64,000 nucleotides of DNA, taken from assembly GCF_036345155.1 (NCBI RefSeq), contig NZ_CP107772.1, positions 10,168,001 through 10,232,000 on the forward strand, in the 5' to 3' direction. Below, in pieces: positions 43,370 to 51,330 of this stretch. The notes below the pieces were generated by a model that was not told where the DNA came from, ran no database searches, and saw only the letters and a list, made by a program, of their open reading frames with translations. The DNA is from Streptomyces sp. NBC_00582 (GTDB lineage Bacteria; Actinomycetota; Actinomycetes; Streptomycetales; Streptomycetaceae). The first letter of the stretch is position 1; each line of letters opens with the position of its first letter. Made by a program: the position numbers and the translations under genes.

Positions 43370-43394
43370 CGAGAGCCCACAGGAGCGAACCACC

Positions 43395-44969
43395 GTGAAT
43401 CCCGCCCGCCGCCTGACGTTCGGCGACCTCATCCGCGAGCACCGCAGGTCCTACCCCGACGGCGTCGCCCTCGTCGACGGCGACATCCGGCTGACCTGGC
43501 CGCAGCTCGACGAGCGCACCAACCGCCTGGCCAACGCCCTCACGGAGGCGGGCGTCGGCCCCGGCGACCGCATCCTGTGGCTGGGCCAGAACTCCTTCCG
43601 CATCTGGGAGCTGCTCGGCGCCGCGGCGAAGACCGGTGCCATGGTCTGCCCCGGCTACTGGCGCTGGGCGGCCCCCGAAATGGCCTTCGCCGTAGAGGAC
43701 TTCGACCCCAAGGTCGTCGTCTGGCAGGACGAGGAGATCGGCGACACCGTCGGCAAGGCGCGGGCCGAACTCGGCACCGACCACCGGGCCTTGTGGCTAC
43801 GGCACGACACCGACGGCCCCGACTCGTACGAGTCCTTCCTGGCCGCCGGTTCGCCCGAGGACCGCCGCGTCGACGTCGACCCCGACGCGGCGCTGCTCGT
43901 CATCTACACCGCGGCGATCTCCGGACGTCAGTCCGGCTCGATGCTCTCGCACCGCAATCTCCTCGCCATGGGCGCGAGCGCCGCCTGGATGGGGGACATC
44001 GGAACCGAGACCGCCTTCCTCGGCGCCGGGCCCATGTTCCACATCGGCAACTACCAGTTCTGGGGCGTCCCGGCCTTCGTCCACGGCGGCAAGAACGTCA
44101 TCGTGCGCCGGGTCGTCGCCGAGGAACTGCTGCCGCTGCTGGCGGACGAGAAGTGCACCCACGCCTATCTGATGCCGCCGACCATCGCGCAGCTCGTCGC
44201 GCTGAACCGCGAGGCCGGGCACGACCTCTCCCATCTGCGGGCGAGCGTCGCCGCCCCTCTGTGGCAGGGCACCGTGCCCACCGACACCAGCCGCTTCACC
44301 CGCAACGGCGGCGGCGAGGGCCGCGGTTACGGACAGACCGAGGTGACCGGCTTCGCCGTCACCGGCGCCTACGGCGGCACGGGCACCGGCAACGCGGGAC
44401 GCCCCGGCCCCGGCACCGCCGTACGCGTCCTCGACAGCACCGGAGAGGAGTGCGCGACCGGGGTGGCCGGTGAGATCTGCGTCCGCGGGGACCTCGTGCA
44501 CCTCGGCTACTGGAACCGGCCGGAGATCAACGAGGAACGCTTCCGCTTCGGCTGGTGGCACACCACCGACCTCGGCCGCCGCGAGGCCGACGGCACGATC
44601 AGCTTCCTCGGCACGACCACCCGCATGCTGAAGTCGGCCGCCGAGAACATCTTCCCCGCCGAGGTGGAGAACTGCATCGAGTCCCATCCGGCGGTGAAGG
44701 AGGCCGCCGTGATCGGCGTGCCCAACGAGCGCTGGGCGCAGGACGTCAAGGCCGTCGTCGTGCTGCACGCCGGCGCCGGGCCGGTCACCGCCGAGGACGT
44801 CGTCGAGCACTGCCGGGCGCGCATCGCCTCGTACAAGAAGCCCAAGACGGTGGAGTTCGTCGACGCGCTGCCCCGCACCAAGGACTTCGCGAAGGACTAC
44901 GAGGCGCTCGACGAGCGCTTCGGCGGCGGCGGTTACCCGGGCGGCGACACGCTCGGCGCGGGACGATGA
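43395..44969 (+). CDS. Adenylate-forming acyl-CoA synthetase-like protein with altered P-loop
   Basis: 524-residue ANL-family protein. Domains are the large N-terminal (TFGDLIREHRRSYPDG) and the C-terminal lid (FLGTTTRMLKSAAENIFPAE). The P-loop normally TSGTTGxPKG reads YTAAISGRQSGSMLSHRN, with the invariant Lys and several Thr/Ser changed. The A10 Lys region, normally PRTxxGK, reads PRTKDFAKDYEALDERF. The central GYGQTEVTGF and GEICVRGDLVHLGYW segments are normal. Reduced or different catalysis is possible. It sits between the aldehyde dehydrogenase and Ltp-like genes, overlapping the latter by ATGA. Confidence 0.85.
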   Translation: MNPARRLTFGDLIREHRRSYPDGVALVDGDIRLTWPQLDERTNRLANALTEAGVGPGDRILWLGQNSFRIWELLGAAAKTGAMVCPGYWRWAAPEMAFAVEDFDPKVVVWQDEEIGDTVGKARAELGTDHRALWLRHDTDGPDSYESFLAAGSPEDRRVDVDPDAALLVIYTAAISGRQSGSMLSHRNLLAMGASAAWMGDIGTETAFLGAGPMFHIGNYQFWGVPAFVHGGKNVIVRRVVAEELLPLLADEKCTHAYLMPPTIAQLVALNREAGHDLSHLRASVAAPLWQGTVPTDTSRFTRNGGGEGRGYGQTEVTGFAVTGAYGGTGTGNAGRPGPGTAVRVLDSTGEECATGVAGEICVRGDLVHLGYWNRPEINEERFRFGWWHTTDLGRREADGTISFLGTTTRMLKSAAENIFPAEVENCIESHPAVKEAAVIGVPNERWAQDVKAVVVLHAGAGPVTAEDVVEHCRARIASYKKPKTVEFVDALPRTKDFAKDYEALDERFGGGGYPGGDTLGAGR

Positions 44970-46126
44970 CCCCCGCGGACCGCCGCCGGCCGGTCGTCGT
45001 CGGTGTGTACGCCACCGAACAGGCGCTGTCCCTCCCGGACCGGGACGCCATGGACCTCGCGCTCGAAGCGGTGAGCGGCGCGGTCGCGGACGCCGGGCTG
45101 GCACCGTCGGACATCGACGGCGCCCAGGTCGACTGGCCCGGCCCCGGCGGCGTGCCCGGCGAGGGCAGCTCCTGGGCGCGCCTGCTCGGCCGGGACCTGC
45201 GCTGGACCAGCGACTCGATGCTCGACAACGCGGGCTCACGCGGCCTGCTGAAAGCGGCGGCGGCCGTGCGGGCGGGGTTCGCCGACACCGTCGTGGTCGG
45301 CGGCTGCAAGCTGGTCTCCCGCGGGACGGGCCCCGTCGGAGCCGGGGTGGCGCTGGAGTTCGCCGACGTGTGGGGCAGCTATGTCGTCGCCCAGTTCGCC
45401 CTGGTGGCCGCCCGGCACATGCACGAGTACGGCACGACCTCCCGCCAGCTCGCGGAGGTCGCCGCCACCATCCGCAACAACGGCACCACCAACCCGGAGG
45501 CGATGATGTACGGGCGCGGCCCGTACACCGCCGGCGACGTGCTCGCCTCCCGCATGGTGGCCACGCCCTTCCATCTGCTGGACTGCTGCATCGTCGGCGA
45601 GGGCGGCGCGGCGCTCGTCGTGACCACCGCCGAGCGGGCCCGTGACCTGCCGCACCCGCCCGTCGCCGTCCTCGGCGGCGGCATGCAGTACCACCAGGCC
45701 GCGTACGCCAACCCGGCACTGTACCGGGAGGTCGGCGGACTCGGGCGGGAGGCCGCCGAGCGCGCCTACGCGATGGCCGGCATCGGCCCGCACGACGTCG
45801 ACGTGTTCTCCCTCTACGACCCCAACTCCTTCGAGATCATCCGCCAGTTGGAGATCCTCGGCCTGTGCGGCGAGGGCGAGGGCGGCCCGCTGGCCGCGAG
45901 CGGCGCCATCGCCGTCGGCGGCAAGCACCCGGTCAACCCGGACGGCGGCTGTCTGGCGTACGCCTGGAACGGCACCCAGCAGATGACCCTCAAAGTCGTC
46001 GAAGCCGTACGGCAGTTGCGCGGCACGGCCGTGCACCAGGTCGAGGGCGCGGAGCTGGCGGTCGTCGGCAACGCAGGCTCAGGGGCCCAGCATTACGAGA
46101 TGAGCGTGCTGGGGAGGACGCGATGA
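44966..46126 (+). CDS. Thiolase-superfamily Ltp-like protein lacking the nucleophilic Cys
   Basis: 386-residue thiolase-fold protein. Where thiolases have N-x-C-x-S-G, this reads LDNAGSRGLLKAAAAVRAG, so the nucleophilic Cys is absent. A second Cys pair, LLDCCIVGEGGAAL, is far from that site. The conserved HPVNPDGGCLAYAWNGTQQM loop also differs from G-H-P. Such proteins (Ltp2-type) catalyse retro-aldol cleavage with a DUF35 partner, encoded next. It overlaps both neighbours by ATGA. Assignment of an aldolase rather than a thiolase role is inferred from the missing Cys. Confidence 0.82.
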   Translation: MTPADRRRPVVVGVYATEQALSLPDRDAMDLALEAVSGAVADAGLAPSDIDGAQVDWPGPGGVPGEGSSWARLLGRDLRWTSDSMLDNAGSRGLLKAAAAVRAGFADTVVVGGCKLVSRGTGPVGAGVALEFADVWGSYVVAQFALVAARHMHEYGTTSRQLAEVAATIRNNGTTNPEAMMYGRGPYTAGDVLASRMVATPFHLLDCCIVGEGGAALVVTTAERARDLPHPPVAVLGGGMQYHQAAYANPALYREVGGLGREAAERAYAMAGIGPHDVDVFSLYDPNSFEIIRQLEILGLCGEGEGGPLAASGAIAVGGKHPVNPDGGCLAYAWNGTQQMTLKVVEAVRQLRGTAVHQVEGAELAVVGNAGSGAQHYEMSVLGRTR

Positions 46127-46524
46127 CCCGGCCCGTACCCGTCCCGACGCGGCTGTCCCGGCCGTTCTGGGACGCGGCCCGGCGCGGCGAGCTGGTCGTC
46201 CCGCACTGCCCGACCTGCGGCCTGCGCTTCTTCGTCCCGGAACCCGCCTGCCCCGGCTGTATGGCGCGCGACTGGCGGTACGCGTCCAGCGCGGGCCGCG
46301 GAACCGTCTACTCGGTGACCGTCGTGCACCGGGCCCCCGGCCCCGGCTTCGACACCCCGTTCGCGCTGGCCGTGATCGACCTCGACGACGGGGCCGCCCT
46401 GCTGGCGCACGTGGACGCGGGCGACCCCGAGGACGTGGTCATCGGGCTGCGTGTCCGCGTGGACTTCCGCGCCCTCACCGACGAGATCACGTTGCCGTAC
46501 TTCGTACCGGAGACAACTCACTGA
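46123..46524 (+). CDS. DUF35/OB-fold zinc-ribbon protein (partner of thiolase-like)
   Basis: 133 residues with a zinc ribbon CPTCGLRFFVPEPACPGC (four Cys) and an OB-fold domain (GRGTVYSVTVVHRAPGPG). Partner of the thiolase-like protein whose stop it overlaps. The four-gene unit aldehyde dehydrogenase, ligase, thiolase, DUF35 mirrors the ligase, SDR, DUF35, thiolase arrangement at 21-26 kb with the order of the last two reversed. Confidence 0.9.
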   Translation: MTRPVPVPTRLSRPFWDAARRGELVVPHCPTCGLRFFVPEPACPGCMARDWRYASSAGRGTVYSVTVVHRAPGPGFDTPFALAVIDLDDGAALLAHVDAGDPEDVVIGLRVRVDFRALTDEITLPYFVPETTH

Positions 46525-46541
46525 GGGCGGAGGTGGGCGCG

Positions 46542-47291
46542 GTGGCGAACACGCCGGTACGGGTCCCCAAGATGGCGGAACTGGTCGCGGCACGGCTGCG
46601 CCGCATGATCGTGCGCGGTGAGCTCGCGGAGGGGGACGCCCTGCCGTCCGAGACGGCGCTGATGCAGGAGTTCGCCGTCTCCCGGCCCACCCTGCGCGAG
46701 GCGTTCCGGGTACTGGAATCGGAGTCGCTGATCGACGTGCGCCGGGGCGCCCGGGGCGGGGCGCGGGTGCAGGTCCCGGAGGGCACGGTGGCCGCCCGCT
46801 ACGCCGGTCTGGTGCTGGAGTACCGGGGCACGACCCTGAAGGACGTGTACGACGCCCGTACGGTGATCGAGGCGCCGTGCGCCGGTCTCCTGGCCGAGCG
46901 GCGCACCGACGAGGACCTGCGCAGACTGCGGGCCGCCGTCGCCGAGGCCGAGCGGCTCATGGACGACCCGTCGGCCTTCATCCGCGCCCACATGGAGTTC
47001 CACGCCCTGGTCGTGGAACTCGCGGGCAACGAGACGCTCGGCGTCCTCAACGGCATGGTCCGCCACATCATCGACCAGGCGAACTGGTCCCACGTCGACC
47101 TCGACGCCGGCAGCCCGGAGAACATCCGGGCCAACCGCCGGGGATTCCGTGCCCACGGCGCGCTCGTGGACCTGGTCGCCGCGCGCCGCGCCGAGGCCGC
47201 CGAGGAGCTGTGGCACCTCCATCTGCAGGAGGCGGAGGACTATCTGCTGCAGAGCAGGTCCATGACCACCGTCCTGGACCTGCTCGGCTGA
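46542..47291 (+). CDS. GntR/FadR-family regulator, likely controller of the CoA-degradation locus
   Basis: 249-residue regulator. The winged helix-turn-helix reads ALPSETALMQEFAVSRPTLR, and the FCD domain has VYDARTVIEAPCAGLLAER, RAHMEFHALVVELAGNETL and FRAHGALVDLVAARRAEAAE with metal-site histidines. GTG at 46542 is 8 nt after GGAGG; another in-frame GTG nine bases earlier overlaps that site. It is the only transcription factor in the 35-64 kb part and follows the DUF35 gene by 17 bp, so it may be the regulator of the shared AT-rich motifs, although its motif need not be CTAAC. Confidence 0.9.
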   Translation: MANTPVRVPKMAELVAARLRRMIVRGELAEGDALPSETALMQEFAVSRPTLREAFRVLESESLIDVRRGARGGARVQVPEGTVAARYAGLVLEYRGTTLKDVYDARTVIEAPCAGLLAERRTDEDLRRLRAAVAEAERLMDDPSAFIRAHMEFHALVVELAGNETLGVLNGMVRHIIDQANWSHVDLDAGSPENIRANRRGFRAHGALVDLVAARRAEAAEELWHLHLQEAEDYLLQSRSMTTVLDLLG

Positions 47292-47295
47292 CCGG

Positions 47296-48318
47296 TCAGC
47301 TCTCGCGCAGCTCCGCCACGATCGGCTCCCACACCTCGGCACGGGTCTCGTAGGCGGTGTAGAAGGACACCCGGTCGACCAGCGCCCCGTACCGGCGCCT
47401 GATCTCGCCCGCCACCCGCTCCGGCTCCGCCACCACCGCGAAGGTGCCCAGGACCTCGTCGTCGACGAGCCGGGTCATCGCCTCCCACTTGTCCTCGCGC
47501 CGGGACGTCGACAACGCGTGCAGTTCGTCGCCGAGTTCGCCCCAGCCGTGCAGCTCCAGGACCCCGCGGTAGGCAGGCGTGCTGCCGTAGAAGGCGACCT
47601 GTGCGCGGGTGCCGTCGATCGCGCGGGTCATCTCCTCCTCCGTCCCGCCGGTCGCGGTCAGCAGCAGATGGGAGACGGAGAAGTCCGCGCGTGTGCGGCC
47701 CGACGACGTCAGACCGGCCTCGACGGTCGGCAGGGTGACCTCGCGCAGATACCGCTCGGTGGTGAAGCCGTGCGCGAGCAGGCCGTCGGCCACCTCGCCC
47801 GCGACCCGGGTCATCGCCTCCCCGACGGCGGCCACGAACACCTTGGGCGCGCCGCCGGTGGCGGGCGGCGGGGAGAAGAACGGGGACATCAGGGTGTGCG
47901 AGTAGAAGTCGCCGCGGAAGTTGAGCCGTTCGCCCTCGTTCCAGGCGGCCCAGATGGCGCGCAGCGCGCTCACGTACTCCCGCATACGGGCGGCGGGCCG
48001 GCTCCACGGCATGGCGAAGCGCCGCTCGATGTGCGGCTTGATCTGGCTGCCCAGGCCGAGCGAGAACCGCCCGCCGGAGTACGTCTGCAAGTCGTGTGCG
48101 GTGTAAGCGAGTTGCATGGGGGAGCGGGCGAAGGCCACCGCGATGGCGGTGCCGACCTCCAGCCGGTCCGTGTGCTCGGCGGCCAGCAGCAGGGGCAGGA
48201 ACGGGTCGTGTTTGGACTCCGAGGCCCACAGCCCGTCGTAGCCCGCCTTCTCGTGATGGCGGGCCTCCTCCACGACCTCCGCCGTGCTCCACACGTTGAG
48301 CTTGCCGTCGACCTTCAT
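47296..48318 (-). CDS. Luciferase-like (LLM class) F420/flavin-dependent oxidoreductase
   Basis: 340-residue TIM barrel. It has KAGYDGLWASESKHDPFLP, VGTAIAVAFARSPMQLAYTA, TYSGGRFSLGLGSQIKPHI and PKVFVAAVGEAMTRVAGE, the pattern of F420-dependent LLM enzymes in actinomycetes. The ATG overlaps the stop of the upstream dehydrogenase gene (ATGA). It could carry out a keto or ene reduction, or a Baeyer-Villiger-like oxidation. Its end is 4 bp from the regulator's end, convergently. Confidence 0.88.
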   Translation of the reverse strand: MKVDGKLNVWSTAEVVEEARHHEKAGYDGLWASESKHDPFLPLLLAAEHTDRLEVGTAIAVAFARSPMQLAYTAHDLQTYSGGRFSLGLGSQIKPHIERRFAMPWSRPAARMREYVSALRAIWAAWNEGERLNFRGDFYSHTLMSPFFSPPPATGGAPKVFVAAVGEAMTRVAGEVADGLLAHGFTTERYLREVTLPTVEAGLTSSGRTRADFSVSHLLLTATGGTEEEMTRAIDGTRAQVAFYGSTPAYRGVLELHGWGELGDELHALSTSRREDKWEAMTRLVDDEVLGTFAVVAEPERVAGEIRRRYGALVDRVSFYTAYETRAEVWEPIVAELRES

Positions 48319-49451
48319 GCCGCTCCTTCGCCCGCTTCCATGCCGATGCGCTGTGCGAGCAGTTCGCGATGGTACGCGGGATCGCCGAACAGCAGCTGTG
48401 ACGTCTTGGCCCGCTTCAGATAGAGGTGGGCCGGGTGTTCCCAGGTGAAGCCGATACCGCCGTGGACCTGGATGTTCTGAGCCGTGGCCTGCACACACGC
48501 GTCGGAGCAGAACGCCTTGGCCAGGCTCGCCACGGCGGGCAGGTCCGGGGCCTCGCCCTCGGCGGCGAGCAGGGCGTAGTGCGCGGCGGCCCGCGCCGAC
48601 TCGACCTCCAGCAGGACGTCGGCCAGCAGATGCTTGACAGCCTGGAAGGAGCCGATCGCGCGCCCGAACTGATGGCGGACCTTGGCGTACTCCACCGCCA
48701 TGTCGAGCGCGCGCGACGCCACCCCCACCTGCTCGGCGGCCAGCGCGACGGCGGCCCGGTCGAGGACCTGGGCGACCAGGTCCCAGCCGTCGCCGTGCGT
48801 CCGCAGCCGGGTCGCCGGTACCTCGCGGTACTCCAGGCGGGCCTGCCGGCGGGTCGGGTCCAGGGTGGGCAGCGGCGCACGCGTCAGACCGGGCGCGTCA
48901 CCGTCCACCAGGAAGACACCGATCCCGTCGGCGGCGCGCGCCACGGTGAGCACGACATCGGCGGCCGCACCGTCGAGCACGAACGTCTTGTGCCCGGTGA
49001 GCAGCCAACTCCCGCCGGATTCACGGGCGATGAGCCCGACCCCCGCCGCGTCCCAGCGTGCCGAGTCCTCGGTCAGGGCCAGTGTCGCGACGAGTTCCCC
49101 GGCGGCCAGCCCCGGCAGCAGACGCTTGCGCGCCTCCTCGTCGGCGCAGCGCAGCAGCGTGGTCGTCGCCAGGACGGCCGAGGACAGGAAGGGCGCGCAC
49201 AGCAGCGCACGGCCCGTCTCCTCCATGACCACGCCCACCTCGACCGGCCCGCACCCGGCCCCGCCGTACTCCTCGGGCACGGCGAGCCCCTGCAGGCCCA
49301 GCTCGGTGCCCATCCGGCGCCACAGCGCCCGGTCGAAGCCCTCGGGGGTCTCCATCAGACGCCGTACCTCGGTCTCCGGCGAGGTGTCCGCGAGGAACGC
49401 CCTTACCGTGCGGCCGAGTTCCTCCTGTTCCTCGCTGAACGCGAAGTCCAT
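48315..49451 (-). CDS. Acyl-CoA dehydrogenase, short form
   Basis: 378 residues. It has VPEEYGGAGCGPVEVGVVM, a shortened beta domain (ATLALTEDSARWDAAG), VRHQFGRAIGSFQAVKHLLA and the C-terminal QVHGGIGFTWEHPAHLYLKR. It is a paralogue of the short forms at 26808-27923 and 54177-55295. Those two have an adjacent longer partner; this one does not, its partner may be encoded elsewhere. ATG follows GGAGAGGAG. Operon partner of the hydratase and the luciferase-like genes. Confidence 0.92.
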   Translation of the reverse strand: MDFAFSEEQEELGRTVRAFLADTSPETEVRRLMETPEGFDRALWRRMGTELGLQGLAVPEEYGGAGCGPVEVGVVMEETGRALLCAPFLSSAVLATTTLLRCADEEARKRLLPGLAAGELVATLALTEDSARWDAAGVGLIARESGGSWLLTGHKTFVLDGAAADVVLTVARAADGIGVFLVDGDAPGLTRAPLPTLDPTRRQARLEYREVPATRLRTHGDGWDLVAQVLDRAAVALAAEQVGVASRALDMAVEYAKVRHQFGRAIGSFQAVKHLLADVLLEVESARAAAHYALLAAEGEAPDLPAVASLAKAFCSDACVQATAQNIQVHGGIGFTWEHPAHLYLKRAKTSQLLFGDPAYHRELLAQRIGMEAGEGAA

Positions 49452-49468
49452 TCCTGCTCCTCTCCGGT

Positions 49469-50236
49469 TCAGCGGCGGCCGCGTGCGGCGATGATCCGCT
49501 CGACGGCGGCGATGTGATCCGGTGCGTGCATGGTCTCCCGCTCGGCGAGCAGGGCCGGCTCCATCACCGTGTCGAGGGCCTGCTCCAGATGCCGGTTGAC
49601 GGCGCGCTTGGTCTCGCGCAGCGCCTGCGCGGGCAGGGCCGCCAGCCGTCCGGCCAGGTCCATGGCCTCGTCCATGAGCTTGTCCCTGGGCACGGCGCGA
49701 TTGGCGATGCCCAGCCGGACCGCGTCCTCGGCGCTCACCCGGTCGCCCAGGAAGAGCAGCTCCTTCGCCCGGGTCAGGCCCACGAGCAGCGGCAGCACGT
49801 ACGCGCCCCCGTCGCCCGCGACGAGCCCGACCCGCACGTGCGGGTCGGCGACATGGGCGTCGTCGGCGATCAGCACCAGGTCGCTCAGCAGGGCGAGGCT
49901 GCAACCGAGGCCCACGGCGGGGCCGTTGACCGCGGCGACGACGGGCAGGGGGCAGCGGACCAGGCCGGTGATGATCCCGCGCGCCTCGTCGACCTGCCGC
50001 TGCCGGAAGGCGCCGTCGCGCTGCACCCGGGTCATGGTGTCGAGGTTGCCGCCGGCGCTGAACGCCCGGCCGCGCCCGGTCAGGACGATCACGCGCGCCT
50101 CCGGATCGGCGGCGAGGTCGTCCCACACCGACGCGAGGCCGGTGTGCAGCTCGTCGCTCATCGCGTTCAGCTGCTCGGGCCGGTTCAGCTCGACCAGCCG
50201 GATGGGCCCGACGGCCGTCACCACCAGATCCGTCAT
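49469..50236 (-). CDS. Enoyl-CoA hydratase/isomerase family protein
   Basis: Crotonase-fold protein of 255 residues. It has [38 protein letters not shown] and AVNGPAVGLGCSLALLSDLV, but the usual Glu in GGGLEL is Ser here, and the second site reads HVRVGLVAGDGGAYVLPLL. It is thus probably an isomerase or a hydratase with a different base. ATG at 50236 is preferred over 50266 because GGCGG lies ahead of it; the first ATG lies in the AT-rich promoter island. First gene of a leftward three-gene operon. Confidence 0.88.
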   Translation of the reverse strand: MTDLVVTAVGPIRLVELNRPEQLNAMSDELHTGLASVWDDLAADPEARVIVLTGRGRAFSAGGNLDTMTRVQRDGAFRQRQVDEARGIITGLVRCPLPVVAAVNGPAVGLGCSLALLSDLVLIADDAHVADPHVRVGLVAGDGGAYVLPLLVGLTRAKELLFLGDRVSAEDAVRLGIANRAVPRDKLMDEAMDLAGRLAALPAQALRETKRAVNRHLEQALDTVMEPALLAERETMHAPDHIAAVERIIAARGRR

Positions 50237-50332
50237 CTTCGCCGCCCTCGTCCGGGGATCCGTCATTAGAGTTGAATGCTATAACTAATTAAGCTTTCTG
50301 GAAACCGGGTCGCGGAGTGACGGAGGACGCGC
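50237..50332. promoter_or_regulatory. Divergent promoter with TAACT motif
   Basis: The 96-bp gap has AGTTGAATGC at 50269-50278 followed by TATAACTAATTAAGC at 50280-50294. AGTT and AACT form a short inverted pair, 9 nt apart. The same AGTTGAATGC sequence recurs before the GH1-like gene at about 51291. GGAGG precedes ATG 50333. Confidence 0.55.
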
Positions 50333-51199
50333 ATGCCGCAGCAGGAGTACGAGACCGTACGGGCCGAGGTGGCCGACCGGATCCTCACGGTCACCCTCGA
50401 CCGGCCCGAGAAGCTCAACGCCTTCAACCCGCGCATGATGCAGGACCTCCTCGACGTCCTGGACGCGGCAGACGCGGACGACGACGTGCGGGTGATCGTG
50501 GTGACCGGCGCCGGACGCGGCTTCTGCGCGGGCGCCGACGTCAGCTCCGGCGGCTCCTCCTTCGACCACCGCAAGGCGGGCGCCCTGCACAGGGACACCG
50601 GCGGCCGGGTGGCCCTGCGGATCTTCGCCAGCACCAAGCCGGTCATCGCGGCGATCAACGGCCCGGCGGCGGGCGTGGGGGCCAGTATGACCCTGCCCAT
50701 GGACATCCGGCTGGCGTCGACGACGGCGAGGTTCGGCTTCGTCTTCGCCCGCCGCGGCATCGTGCCGGAGTCCGCCGCGAGCTGGTTCCTGCCCCGCGCG
50801 GTCGGCATGCAGCGGGCCATGGAGTGGGTGGCCACCGGCCGCGTCTTCGGCCCCGCGGAGGCGCTGGCTGCCGGGCTGGTCCGCTCCGTCCACCCGCCCG
50901 AGGAGCTGCTCCCGGCGGCGTACGAACTCGCCCGGGAGATCGCCGAGAACACCTCGGCGGTCTCCGTCGCCCTGTCCCGCCAGATGATGTGGCGCATGCT
51001 CGGCGAGCCCCACCCCATGACCGCGCACCGGCTCGACTCACGCGTCATGAGCCAGATCGGCGGCGGCCCGGACCCCGTCGAGGGCGTCGAGTCCTTCCTC
51101 GCCAAGCGGCCGCCCGCCTTCCCCGGCCTGGTGAGCAAGGACATGCCGGCCGTATACCCCTGGTGGCGGGAGGAGGAGTTCCGGCCGTTCGGGGAGTAG
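50333..51199 (+). CDS. Enoyl-CoA hydratase/isomerase family protein
   Basis: 288 residues. It has VTLDRPEKLNAFNPRMMQD, GRGFCAGADVSSGGSSFDH, AINGPAAGVGASMTLPMD and FARRGIVPESAASWFLPRAV. The first catalytic Glu position is changed, and a Glu occurs in PESAAS, a pattern of the long crotonase group with an FARRG motif. A longer C-terminal tail (MSQIGGGPDPVEGVESFLAK) is normal for this group. Single gene, before the GH1-like gene. Confidence 0.9.
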   Translation: MPQQEYETVRAEVADRILTVTLDRPEKLNAFNPRMMQDLLDVLDAADADDDVRVIVVTGAGRGFCAGADVSSGGSSFDHRKAGALHRDTGGRVALRIFASTKPVIAAINGPAAGVGASMTLPMDIRLASTTARFGFVFARRGIVPESAASWFLPRAVGMQRAMEWVATGRVFGPAEALAAGLVRSVHPPEELLPAAYELAREIAENTSAVSVALSRQMMWRMLGEPHPMTAHRLDSRVMSQIGGGPDPVEGVESFLAKRPPAFPGLVSKDMPAVYPWWREEEFRPFGE

Positions 51200-51330
51200 G
51201 CGACCGGCCGGGACTGGACAGATCCACGAGATGCGGCCGAAACATTGTCGTGGTTTGCATGAAGTGTTAGCGTCCGATCGGCGGACATTCAGTTGAATGC
51301 GCTAAACCATTGACCGCCTGGACGGTGACC
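51200..51330 (+). promoter_or_regulatory. Promoter region of the GH1-like gene with locus motifs
   Basis: It contains GTGTTAGCGTCC at 51264-51275 (reverse complement CGCTAACAC) and AGTTGAATGCGCTAAACC at 51291-51308. Both match motifs before other operons in this locus. No strong ribosome site precedes ATG 51331, only GACGGTGACC. Confidence 0.5.
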
